From: Phylloscopus collybita | Lineage: Eukaryota > Chordata > Aves > Passeriformes > Phylloscopidae | Reading direction: 5' to 3' | Length of the DNA stretch: 64,000 nucleotides | Assembly: GCA_027886175.1 (NCBI GenBank) | Contig: JAJNNQ010000006.1 | Span: 4,650,001 to 4,714,000, forward strand | Shown here: one piece after another, positions 26,546 through 36,800 of the stretch | Numbering within the stretch: the stretch's first letter is position 1 | Layout of the letters: each line of letters starts with the position of its first letter | Notes under the pieces: generated by a model | What the model was told of the DNA's origin: nothing | The model's database searches: none | The model's input: the letters and a program-made list of their open reading frames with translations, nothing else | Translations under genes and position numbers: made by a program

Positions 26546-28215
26546 ATTCATACAGACTGGTTGGGATGGAAAATGACTTCCTGAGATCGCCTAGTTCAGC
26601 TTCTCTGCTAGAGCAAGTTGCACAGGATCGTGTCCAGGCTGGTTTTGAATATCTCCAGAGGTGCAGAATCCACAACCACTCTGGGTAGCATGTTCCATGA
26701 GAACATGTCTGCCACTCTCACAGTAAAAAAATTTTCCTTATATTCAGAAGACACTTCCTGTGTTACAGTTTGTGCCTGATGCCTCTCGTCCTGTCTCTGG
26801 GCACCACTGAAAAGAATTTGGTCCAGTCCTCTTGATGTCTACCTGATGTTTTCCCTCTCAGCTGCCTCTTCTCCAGGCTCTCTGGCACAGTTCCTTTTCT
26901 TGGACTGGGGAGCAGAGAACTGGACACAGCACTCTAGGTGAGGCTTCACCAGGGCTGAGTAGAAGGGCAGGATCACCTCCCTTGATCTGCTGGCAATGGT
27001 CTTCCTAATGCAGCCCAGAAAAAAATTGGCCTTCTTGGCTACCTGTGCACTGCTGGCTCACAGATGTCTTCTTGTCCACCAGGACCCCCAGTCCTTCTCC
27101 ACTTGCTTTCCAGCAGGTCAGCCCCCAGCCCTTACTGGTGCCTGGGTTTGCTTCTAACCAGGTGCAGGACCCTGAATTGGCCTTTGATGGACTTGACTGG
27201 GTTTCTCTGCAGCCTGTCCAGGTCTCACTGAAAGGCAGAAAAGCCTTTTGGTGTATCAGCCACTTCCCCCAGTTCTGTATCATCTGCAAACTTGCTGATG
27301 GTGACATCTGTCCCTTCATCCAAGTCTTTGATGAATAAGTGGAACAAGACTGTATCCAGTACTCAATACTGGGGAACACTGGTAGTTACAGGCTTCCAGC
27401 TAGAGTCCGTGTCACTGACCACAGCCCTCTGAGACCTACCAATCATCCAGTTCTCAGTCCCCCTCACTGTCCACTTCTCTACCCTTCTTTTTCTCTACAT
27501 GCTCATAGACGATATCTGGTGTGAGTTGTTCCATCACCTTACCAGGCATGGAGGTGAGGCTGACAGACAGGCTGTCTGCACACCCTGCTCACTGCCCTGA
27601 GGATCTCAAGTTCCACCATTTCATCATCAATCCATACAAGGTTTTCCTTGAGTTTCATATTCCCCCAGCAACCTGTCCTTGATGGTGAGATGAGGTCCCA
27701 CACAGCACCTCTTCTCACTGCCCCTCTATTACTTGGAGAAGGAAGATGTCAGCAATGCATTTCAGAAACCTTCTGGATTGCTTATGCCTAGCTATGTTGT
27801 CCCTACAACAGACATTAGGCTGGTTGAAGTTCCCCATTCAGACCAGGAATTGCGACACTCCTATTTATCTATAGAGGGGCTCATCTGCTCAGTCTTGCTG
27901 GTCATATGGCCTGTAGCAGACCCTCATCATAATATCATCTCTCCCTTTCCTCCCTTTCATCCTGATCCATAAGCCCTCAGCCAGTTCCTCACGCATTCTC
28001 AGGTAGAGCTCCATGCATGCCAGCTGGACATTGACATAGAGGGCAACATGCTTTTCCTGTCTCACCTGCTAATCATTCCTAAAGAGACTATATCCTTCCA
28101 TTCCGACGCTCCTGTCATAGGAGCCACCTACCATGTCTCCATGATGCCAATAAAATCATAGGCCTGCAGGAATTTGTGCAGGCATTTGTTCCTCTGTGCA
28201 CAAATCTGCTGAACA
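26546..28215 (-). mobile_element. CR1 LINE, 1.67 kb, internally deleted
   Basis: Non-LTR retrotransposon of the CR1 family, minus strand, its 3' end at the left. From left to right the plus strand shows the 3' tail (ACAGACTGGTTGGGATGGAA, CTAGAGCAAGTTGCACAGGA), the C-terminal part of the reverse transcriptase ORF, then endonuclease sequence. In the minus-strand frame at 27005-27379 the residues [16 protein letters not shown] are clear. At 27837-27766 the minus strand reads MGNFNQPNVCCRDN then ARHKQSRRF, matching the endonuclease pattern MGDFNHPDICWRDN...HKQSRRF. The catalytic Asp of GDFN is now Asn, and a stop codon directly precedes this segment. Between the two domains, near 27575-27590, most of the reverse transcriptase is absent. 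The copy is dead. Confidence 0.92.
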
Positions 28216-28703
28216 CAAGGTCTTGTTATAGTATTTTGAAGATCATCATATTTGGTTTAACCATACTTTTAACAATTTTAGCACATTTTAAAATAGTTTT
28301 ACCCCCAACTACAAGGTCCACATTCTGGTTTCCATTATCTTGATTTAAATGTGGATTAAAAAGTGAAAAATAAATTACTCTGGATTGTTTAAAGAAAAGT
28401 AAAACTTAACTCTGCTTTTTTTTTTAATGTACCTGAATATAAAAACATAACTGCCATGTATGGTAGCAGTCTATTTAAACTTCCTGTAGTCACACTTGCT
28501 GTCATGACTCATTTGACTGCTCATCAATTCTGAAGTGTGGTTACAACGATGGCATGTAATCAGCTGAGGTCTCCACTGCATCATCCCCATGAAAGTAGGT
28601 TCTTAATGATGTGTTGCTTCTCAGCTTTAAGGATCCAAACTGATCCAGCATTTACTCTGCTCTCACATTTGAAGGAAGCAATGTTCTTACAGTTCTTACA
28701 GAC

Positions 28704-28705
<2 letters not shown>
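28216..28705. other. Short unique stretch
   Basis: No gene or repeat recognised between the CR1 and the poly(T) run. Confidence 0.45.

Positions 28706-28745
<40 letters not shown>
28706..28745. repeat. 40-base poly(T) run
   Basis: Uninterrupted T. It lies about 490 bp past the 5' side of the large CR1 and has no recognisable retrocopy attached. A small GTTCTTACA direct repeat lies just before it. Confidence 0.95.
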
Positions 28746-28748
<3 letters not shown>

Positions 28749-29134
28749 CAGGAAACAAACATTAAGAATGCAATTGGGAAACAACTAAACCTACATATCA
28801 AACTTCTGTGTGAGTACATTCTGCATCTCACTGGTAGATAGAATATCTGATGATTTTGACTGTTCCCTTTCTATACCTCTCTGACACTCCTACCATTATC
28901 TATTATTAAATGAAAACCTGACCCCTTTGAAGTTAATGGAAAAAAGCCTTCCTACTTTTAATGTGAGTTATTATCTTTCAGTGAGGTTACTGCATGGATT
29001 GAATCTTTGTGCTGCCAGCAAGTGCTGTCCCTTGACTTGAAAAGAACTCTGCAAACATGTAGATGCTCCTGTTATTATATCCTGCTGAAGGATGTGAACA
29101 TTTTACTTTGATAAACAGCCTTAAAAAATAACAG

Positions 29135-29245
29135 CTAGTAATATACTTCATTGGACTGCTGTGAGATCATTCATAGAGTACAAATTAGTATTTGTACTGT
29201 GAAGCACCTTTGGATCTTTGGATGAAAGATGATGTGTTTAAACAT
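29135..29245 (+). mobile_element. L3-like (ancient CR1 clade) 3' fossil
   Basis: The order GACTGCTGTGAG, ATTAGTATTTGTACTGTGAAGC, then CTTTGGATCTTTGGATGAAAG matches the 3' tail of L3-type LINEs (GGGTTGTTGTGAG ... TTTGTAAAGCGCTTTGAGAT ... GGATGAAAGGCGC). The plus strand is the sense strand. Such fossils predate the bird lineage. An L2 or MIR tail is a less likely alternative, because the GGATGAAAG end favours L3. Confidence 0.65.
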
Positions 29246-30261
29246 GAAGAATTAAAATTATTCTCTCTATGGAATTTTTTAAGAATACAAAAGATGAGCA
29301 ATACAGTTTAATTAGTAAACTAATAAAAATCCAAAATGCTTAATAATGTACAATTTATCTTCCTCAATGGAATCCAATATTATGCTTAGATTATAGTCAA
29401 GATAATATTATTAGTAGAATAACTGAGTTAAATTAATCATGACTGAAAATCTGATTATCACAAGGGATCATGCTGCTACCATAGACTTCACAAACCTTTA
29501 CTTTTATCTTCTTAATACAACACCAAATTTCTCCCTCTGTGCAGAGGGTTTCAGTACAGGATTTTAAGTTTTCAGTATCTTCAAACTGCTGCTTTGATAT
29601 TCTAATGCATATCTTGTGAATGACGGGCCTCAAATTAATTTTTTCTTACAAAGAAGAGACTACAGACAAGGACAACTGTTTTTAATAATATTATTTACAA
29701 GGTGATAATATGCAATTTGTTACTTGTCAAAACAGCAGGAATTATGTTCTCATTCTATGTTAAATATAATTAGCTAATATTTTCCAAAGGGTATGTAGAC
29801 AGAAGACATGTCTCATATTTTTAACTTAGTTGCAAATTTCATTGTTCGCCTTCATTTGTTCTTGCTCTAAGAATGTGAAAATTTAAGTTATGGTTCCAGT
29901 ATGCTCAAAATAAATCCATTATGAAGGAGTTGGATTTCCTCATCCCTACAGTCATCCATGTTTAATGTATGTACATATCCATAAAGATCTGTAAAGGAAA
30001 TAATTATTAATTAGATCATGTATAATGAAGTATTACATAAATTTTCTTCTGGGATTATTAAAAAAAACACAACCAACAATGCAAACTCCCCCCTAAAAAA
30101 ATCCTAGCCTTTATATCTTTTAAAGAACTTTTTTCCTCAAATAAATTATGTCTAATACACTATACATATATTTCTTTTGGCTAATTAAAGGAATTTCCAG
30201 ATTATTTAGTTGGGGCTAGTGCATTGCTTTGATGACCTTGCTTAATGGAAAGGGGCTCTAC
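29246..30261. other. Unique AT-rich noncoding DNA
   Basis: I see no gene or repeat family here. Confidence 0.5.
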
Positions 30262-30312
30262 AAGCCTCTTGTAAAAATAAGCCCTACCCTAAAGAGCTTA
30301 TAGTAAAATGAT
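30262..30312 (-). repeat. Ancient LINE/SINE 3' module (AAAGAGCTTA type)
   Basis: GCCCTACCCTAAAGAGCTTA resembles the phrase CCCTGCCCCAAAGAGCTTAC, which recurs in old amniote L2/MIR-related repeats as the antisense of GTAAGCTCTTTGGGGCAGG. Only about 50 bases support it. Confidence 0.4.
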
Positions 30313-30344
30313 GAGAAGGGTACATGAAATAATTGTAATTTGAA

Positions 30345-30362
30345 AAATAATAATAATAATAA
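30345..30362. repeat. (AAT)n microsatellite
   Basis: About six AAT units, followed by A-rich sequence. Confidence 0.85.
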
Positions 30363-30631
30363 AAAGAAAAATAAGAACAAAATAACAGCCTGGTGACATG
30401 CAATATAGTGTATAGAAAAGTTGTGGGTACAATTTGTAGTAAGTCAGACTAGATCTGCTTTTATAACTGCATCCACCCCAGGGAGGGAAGCTTGGCAGCA
30501 AGCCTCAGAAATAGTCTCCTCTAGGGCAGATTAGTTGTATTTGCATGAGCAGTTCTTGGCTTTAGATCCTTTCTGGGCCTAGCATAGTTTATACAAGGGT
30601 CCATTTTTAAATAAAGTGGCAGAGAGGGAAT

Positions 30632-30668
30632 GTGTTTATAAATACGTGTTTATAAATACATGTTTATA
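30632..30668. repeat. 14-bp tandem repeat
   Basis: GTGTTTATAAATAC occurs twice exactly (30632-30645 and 30646-30659), followed by a third partial copy with one change. (TATG)n and (TA)n tracts follow near 30693-30715. Confidence 0.9.
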
Positions 30669-30719
30669 TTTTTGTTGATCTGACTGTGTCAGTGTGTATG
30701 TATGTATATATATAATTAT

Positions 30720-33235
30720 TGATTTGAGGGTTTGAGGAAAGAAGTTTAAACTAACATGTCAGAAATAATAAGATAATTCTGTTTTGGCCCTCCTGAATGT
30801 TATTTTATAGCATGAAAATGTGCCCATGTATCACATGGCAGCGATGAAGTGTGGCAGTGATGAAGGACATGGGAGTGTAGGAGTTCCCCAGCCTGGCAGA
30901 TAATAATGGACTGGGCAGGGCAGGGGGAGCAAAGCCCCTCTAATCTGTAAAGCCTACAAAAAACATTTTTTGGAGTGTGCAATCCAGTGAAACACTCTTG
31001 GATTTAATTTAGGAAAGAAGTACTTGGGTCACAAGAGAACTTGGGAACAAACATTTTAAATCACAGGCAGTGAGTACACTAAGACCAAAACTGAGCAGGA
31101 GAAACAAATTACCTCATACTTAAATATCACTAATGACCAACAAGAAAGCCACTGGAATCAAACATTTCTATAAGGATCAATAGTAGGATAATTAATACAC
31201 AATAAACATAAAAAGGTCAAGTCATTTTTATTACAAGTAGAATTCAGCTCACCTAGATTCAAATGTCTAATAAACTTTTAAATTAGCTTTTTCTTTTTAG
31301 AATTTTTAAAACCTGATTTAAGAGGTTGAATATAGAATCTCTCTGGAGACTCTTTCATTCCCAGTGAGAGACATTGTCTCTGGAGAAGCCTGTTTTGCTG
31401 TACTAACTATGGAAAAACCTAAGGCAACTCCAGTCTTAATAATTAAGTCCTTGATTTTCAACATCTATAGATGTTCGGGTACCCAAGTGAGGTGATTATA
31501 TGCTACAACCCCCACTCTTACTTCTCTTTATATCTCAGAGGTAACCATACCAATTGCAATTCATAGCAAAGACAGGTGTTTTGGGAGGGGGGAAAAGTGA
31601 ACAAAACCCACCCAACCAAACAACAAAATTCCACACCAGAGTCAGTAGGTGAGGCAGGAACTAAGAAGGAAATGGAAGAAAGGGGTCCTACAACTTCTAT
31701 CCAAGCAATAGAGGTCCCACCTGCTGGTATATATCCTTCAGATTACAGACCATGTGGGGATGCAGAGCAATAAAGGGATCCCACCACATCAGCTGCTGAG
31801 ATTCAGCCAATATTTAGCCAAGATTATGAGAATCATGGGGGAAGTAATGAATCAAGGGGAAATCTGACATGGCAGTTTAAAGGCCAGGGCATAGACCTAA
31901 GTAATTATAAAATCTGATCTTGTTGTTTTTTATGAATTTTACATTACATCTCAAAGATTTGAGTGATGAAGCAGTCCAAGGAAAATAAGCTGAAAGACAG
32001 GCTTGTTCTCATGGTGCCCAGGCAATAGAAATAAAGCAATAGTAGTAGATAGTAGAAATAAGAATGCATGCCCAGTGCATGCCCAGGTTTCCTCTCCCTT
32101 ACTTTTCTTTTGGTCTCATTGTGTTTGTATTCACAAAATATAAAAGAGGTTTATTGGTAAGGGACCCCCAAATTCATCACCTAACTCCTCCTTTTCCAAG
32201 AGACTTAGCATTAGAAGTCCTCTATGCTAACATGACAGAGGAATTGTTGCTTGGAAATGTGATTTAACCAATAGGAAAAAGTGCAGAAGAATTTACATCT
32301 GTGATCTCTGCCAGCCTAAATATTACTTGTAAATCTTGCATAGCCTTTCTGCCCAGCAGAAGCAATCTACTGAATCTCCCTGGCATGTGTAATAACAGGA
32401 TATTTAATTTAAAAAATAATTTATCTTGAATGGAGAAAACTTCTGCATCTGCCATCCTGCCATTTTCTTAGACTGAAACATCTCCGTTCTGCCCAGTTTG
32501 TTTTCTAGATACTTAAATACCTTTAAATATCTTCATTTCAGTTTCTTTGTTCCTCAGTTTTGTGTTTTCTCTTTTACAACTTGCAAAAGTAAAGAAATCC
32601 ATATTTGTAAACTGCTCAGACACTCATGTAGTGCAGACCAAACAAGAACCTAGCTAAAAAAGGTAAAAAACTCACGTATTTCCAACATGTCTCTCCTTCC
32701 ATTTATGAAAACACAGAGCATAATAAAAAACTAGCAGACAGAGCTCTCTAGAAAAGCTTTTACTACCTAAAATAATAAGGAAGTTTTTTGATCATACTAC
32801 AAATATTACTCAAATATTTCTGTCAAGGTCAGATTTGGCAAGTGTCATTTTCTATTTGCTACATGAAGTACTATGGGTTCAAATTACTGTCGAACTACTC
32901 CAGGGCTTGCAGAGTTGTTGCATGTAACTCTTCAGAACCATTTTGTCTAACAATTCTATCTACATTTGTTGTTCCTTTGTTCTGGCTCTACCTGTGTTTC
33001 TTCTAATTACCCATTTCAATTTATGTTGGCCCAGTCTTGTTCTAAGTACAATGTGCTTAAAGATGCATAAGTTAATACCTGTTTAAAGTACACTGGAGAG
33101 ACTCAAAGCTACACAAACCATTTCGTATATGATACGCTGTGTAAATGAAGGCAGGCAGAAGAGTATATAATTTATAAATGAGATTCCAAGGAGTGTATCC
33201 CAAATGGATGTTAAAGAATACAAAGCATGAATATG
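30720..33235. other. Unique AT-rich noncoding DNA
   Basis: No gene recognised. All frames are under 75 codons and lack domains. Confidence 0.5.
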
Positions 33236-33272
33236 AAAACAAACAAACAAGCAAACACACACACAAAAAACC
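33236..33272. repeat. (AAAC)n / (AC)n microsatellite
   Basis: AAAC units passing into ACACACAC and an A run. Confidence 0.9.
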
Positions 33273-33292
33273 TCAACAAAACTTTTCTTGTT

Positions 33293-34998
33293 TTAGGTCA
33301 TCTGTATATAGTGACTCACAGTTCTACTCTGGAGTGAAATTTATCTGCATTTCCAAGGTTGAAGGTCAGCTGAAAAGCTTTTATATAACACAGTGTTTTA
33401 GTGTTATGTCCTAATATGGGAGAAACCTTGTAATGAAAAAGCTACCTTATGCTATTTGGTGGTATCCAGAAAAAAAAATAGAAAGTTATGCATCCCTGTC
33501 TTTTTCAGTAAAATAATACTTTTGTGACACCAAAGCTTCCATCTTTCTCTATGTTTCACAAACTTTTCTGTTACAATCTATGAGCTGAATTTTTCACTTC
33601 TGATGATATTGTTAACACAAAGGCACTGTCTGATACAAAATAGCTGATGCATTGGCTATATTCTACCATTCAAATGCCATTTATTTTATCATTTCAAAGA
33701 CAATGTTTAAAACACAAGAAAGCATTGGCACCCCTACATAGGGAGAGAACTCTAATCTTAACAAGGTATAATCCTTTTACAGCTGCTATTATTTTAATCT
33801 TCTGTAAAGAAATGCCAGTTAACCTGGCTGCTGCCCAGGTCGCCTCTCTTTGACAATGGCCAAGGATGACAATTTTCTGGAGAAGGCACTGACAGTCTGC
33901 TGAGGCCTGGTGTGCTGCTGAATGTGGGACACTGCAAAGCTAAAGTGGGAGCAAAGGTCATGGATTAGAATGAATTAAGCAAACGTGGATTAAGAAAGAT
34001 CAATGAGCAGGGACACGGACTCATCAGACTCTGTTTAGATAATCTGCTTGCCCCAACTAACATTTTCTTCCAATGTTACAGCTGAAGAAAATGTACTTGA
34101 AGCTCACTCTTGTCAGCTCCTGAGAAACTATCAGTAAATCAGGCAGACAAGATAGTACCTTGAAATGTAAAAACTCTGCCAAGGACTGATACTGACCCTG
34201 ATCCCCAGATACTAGAAGTACTGTGACTGAAAAGACAGGTCTGAAATCCCAGATGACGAAACCATCAGGTCAGTTGCTCTGGCTCAGTCAGTGTATTACT
34301 GAGGAAGAACACAGAGAAGCAACAAATGATACTGTACTAAACTGTGGAAAAGGGCATTCTCCAATGCTATCCTTTATTAGTGATGACAGAAATGTTGGCA
34401 GAAGAAACCTGTCATTTCAGAGGAAATAGCTTGTAGAAAAATATAATCCCAAAACTGATCAGAGAAAATTCTCAGGGTCATAAAAGCTGTGGGAAGAAGT
34501 TGAAATGAGTGAAGTTCCCATTAGCCACACGGTGAGTAAGGACATGAAAAGTGTGAAGAGAAGAATTAGATATTTACTAAGAGAAGTCTCATAAATAATT
34601 TGATCTGTCTCACTCAGAAGGAAAAAACCCAATGTCCCAACTCATGTGCATAGGATTGACATTTCCTGCACTGAGATCTATCTTTTATTGGTACATACTC
34701 CACTAGCTTGCAAAGTTAAATATACTAGACACCATACTGTAGGAACCACCTCAGAAGTGATGACATGTGCTGAACATGTCTCACCCAGTATGACCTCTCA
34801 GATCATAACCTCAAACCACTTTTGCTTCCCTGACACCTAGAGAGTGATTATTCTGTATAATAATGAATTTGTCCCTTATAGAATGCTAGAATTGACAGTG
34901 ACTTGCTTATGTCTAACAACTCACCCATTCTTAAAAGAATAAGAAACCTCATGATTTATGTTTGCCTCATACTCAACTTGGTTTTGTACATTTTCAGG
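33293..34998. other. Unique noncoding DNA
   Basis: No gene or repeat family recognised. The frames present are short and composition-driven. Confidence 0.5.
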
Positions 34999-35115
34999 GA
35001 CAGAAGAAGGAAAAGGAAAAGAAAAAAAAAAAGAAAAAGAAAGAAAAAGAAAAAGAAAAAAAAAAAAAAAAAAGAGAACCCCCTCCCCCCCAAAAAAACC
35101 AAAAAAACCCAAATC
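34999..35115. repeat. Purine tract (GAAAA)n passing into A/C tract
   Basis: A plus-strand purine tract of GAAAA-, GAAA- and AGGAAAA-like units (35003-35077) turns abruptly into C-runs and AAAAAAACC units (35078-35112). The Lys/Arg-rich frames over it are artefacts of composition. Confidence 0.92.
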
Positions 35116-35189
35116 AAATAACTTTTATTTTCTTTTCCATTTTCCCCTTTTCTGGTATCCAGTGAAAGACAAAGGAAATAATTAAGATG

Positions 35190-35640
35190 ATGCTGGACCT
35201 GAATTCAGTCCAATGTAGCATAAAGCAGCAGATCATAGCAGGACAAGGATTCACCAGGTCCAGCATCCTTCCTTCAACAGTCACGAGTATGAGGCATGCC
35301 TTGAGTGTCCTTTCTCCTGGCATGCGCTTGCAGCAAGAAGGGCCCGAGGGACTACCTGAGATGAAGGCTCCAGACTTCTGTGTTCAATAGAGAAAATGGG
35401 GCTGACCACAGTCCTTTTAAGATTCTAATTACACTGTTGGCTCCCAAAACATCTTGCAGCAATGAGCTCCACAATTTAATTACAGGCGTGATATGACAAA
35501 GTACTTCCTTTGTTTATTCCAAAACTGCTGTATGAAACTCGCATTGAGGGCTCTCTAGATTTTGTATTGTGAGAAATAATGAACAGCTGAACAGTTTACC
35601 ATACATCTGAGATAAAGACTAAATCATCATTCTTCAAACA
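35190..35640 (-). mobile_element. Ancient CR1 fossil (turtle/crocodile-like subfamily)
   Basis: On the plus strand, GCAATGAGCTCCACAATTTAATTA, then GACAAAGTACTTCCTTTGTTT, then GATTTTGTATTGTGAGAAA correspond in order to the antisense of an old sauropsid CR1 3' region (GCAGTGAGTTCCACAGGTTAA, AAAAAGTACTTCCTTTTGTTT, TTCTTGTATTATGAGAA). The 35400-35600 part is the most convincing. The left part (35190-35400) is less certain. No coding capacity remains. Confidence 0.6.
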
Positions 35641-36761
35641 ATTTGAGTTATCCGGTTTTTCATCAGGATTTCTACGAAGAGAATACTCTCAAAAATGTAC
35701 ATAAACATATGGAAAATGTATTTGTGTGAAAATCCCAGTATCTTGAAAGGAGAGAGGGAGAGAAATTATAGCAGCTATTTGTTCATGGGTTCATGGTTTG
35801 GGACTTTTTTTTTTGTTTTATATTGACAAAGGAAGCCTTGCTTCTAACTGTTTGCACAGGCAAAATTTAAATTGTTTAGTTGTGGGAATATTCTAAGATA
35901 TACACATTTTAAAAGAGTATTCTGTTAGTGTGAGAGTAAAATAATTCCTGAAAGTATAAAGTTCATAACATATATGATTACAAATTCTTTTGCAATTTGC
36001 ATAATGACTTATTCACTCTTTGATATTTAAGGGCACTTATGGAGAGAATATAAGTGTTATTACAGTGAGTGACATACCATATGGCAAGTAGGATCAGCTG
36101 CAGCTTTGCACACTGTTGTCATTTTTCCCCTTGTACTACAGTTCTGCATGATGTAATGTTTTTTTCCTGTGGTTGTTCAACAGTCTACCATTTAAGCCTG
36201 CCATATTATAAAATGCCATTTTAAGGAGCTGCAGCTGAACCTACTGACCATAAGCCTGAATTTATTTCACAGCTGTCTATCACACTGTCATCCCACAGGT
36301 GTACTCCAACTTTAAAATTTTCCTGGGCCTCATCTTCTGATGTAAGAAAAATGTATTATGCAAGATGAAGAAATGGCAGCCAAAAAAGTAAATGCTGCTA
36401 AATGTCATTTTACAATACAACTTGGGTATGCAAATGCAAGTAACCTTAGAGGATGATAATATTTGCACTCTCAGCTAAATATGATGCGCAAATGATAGTG
36501 GAAAGGCCAGATCCTGAAAAGTAAAAGCCAGGGTACAAGTAACAAATATAAATGAGGTATTTGGGGATGGAGGGGGGTGGTGGCAGTGTCCATAAAACTA
36601 GCAGAAATTTGGGGGTTTTCTATGTTTCTGATCAACTGTCATCAATAAAAATTTGGGAAAATAGAATTCATCTGAAGGTTATTTTCTGATGTAAAAATTA
36701 CCACTCTCTAAGTTTAGTCCTGTTGCTCCACTCTTGAAGAGTATGAGAAAATAAGCAATGT

Positions 36762-36800
36762 AGAATGTATACACAAAAAAAGAATGTATACACAAAAAAA
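36762..36800. repeat. 19-bp tandem duplication
   Basis: AGAATGTATACACAAAAAA occurs twice head to tail (36762-36780 and 36781-36799) without change. This indicates recent slippage or duplication. Confidence 0.92.

Noticed and set aside
27005..27379. 124-codon minus-strand frame
   Set aside because: Not a host gene. It carries the CR1 motif GLGVLVDKK...SQQC and is part of the CR1 copy.
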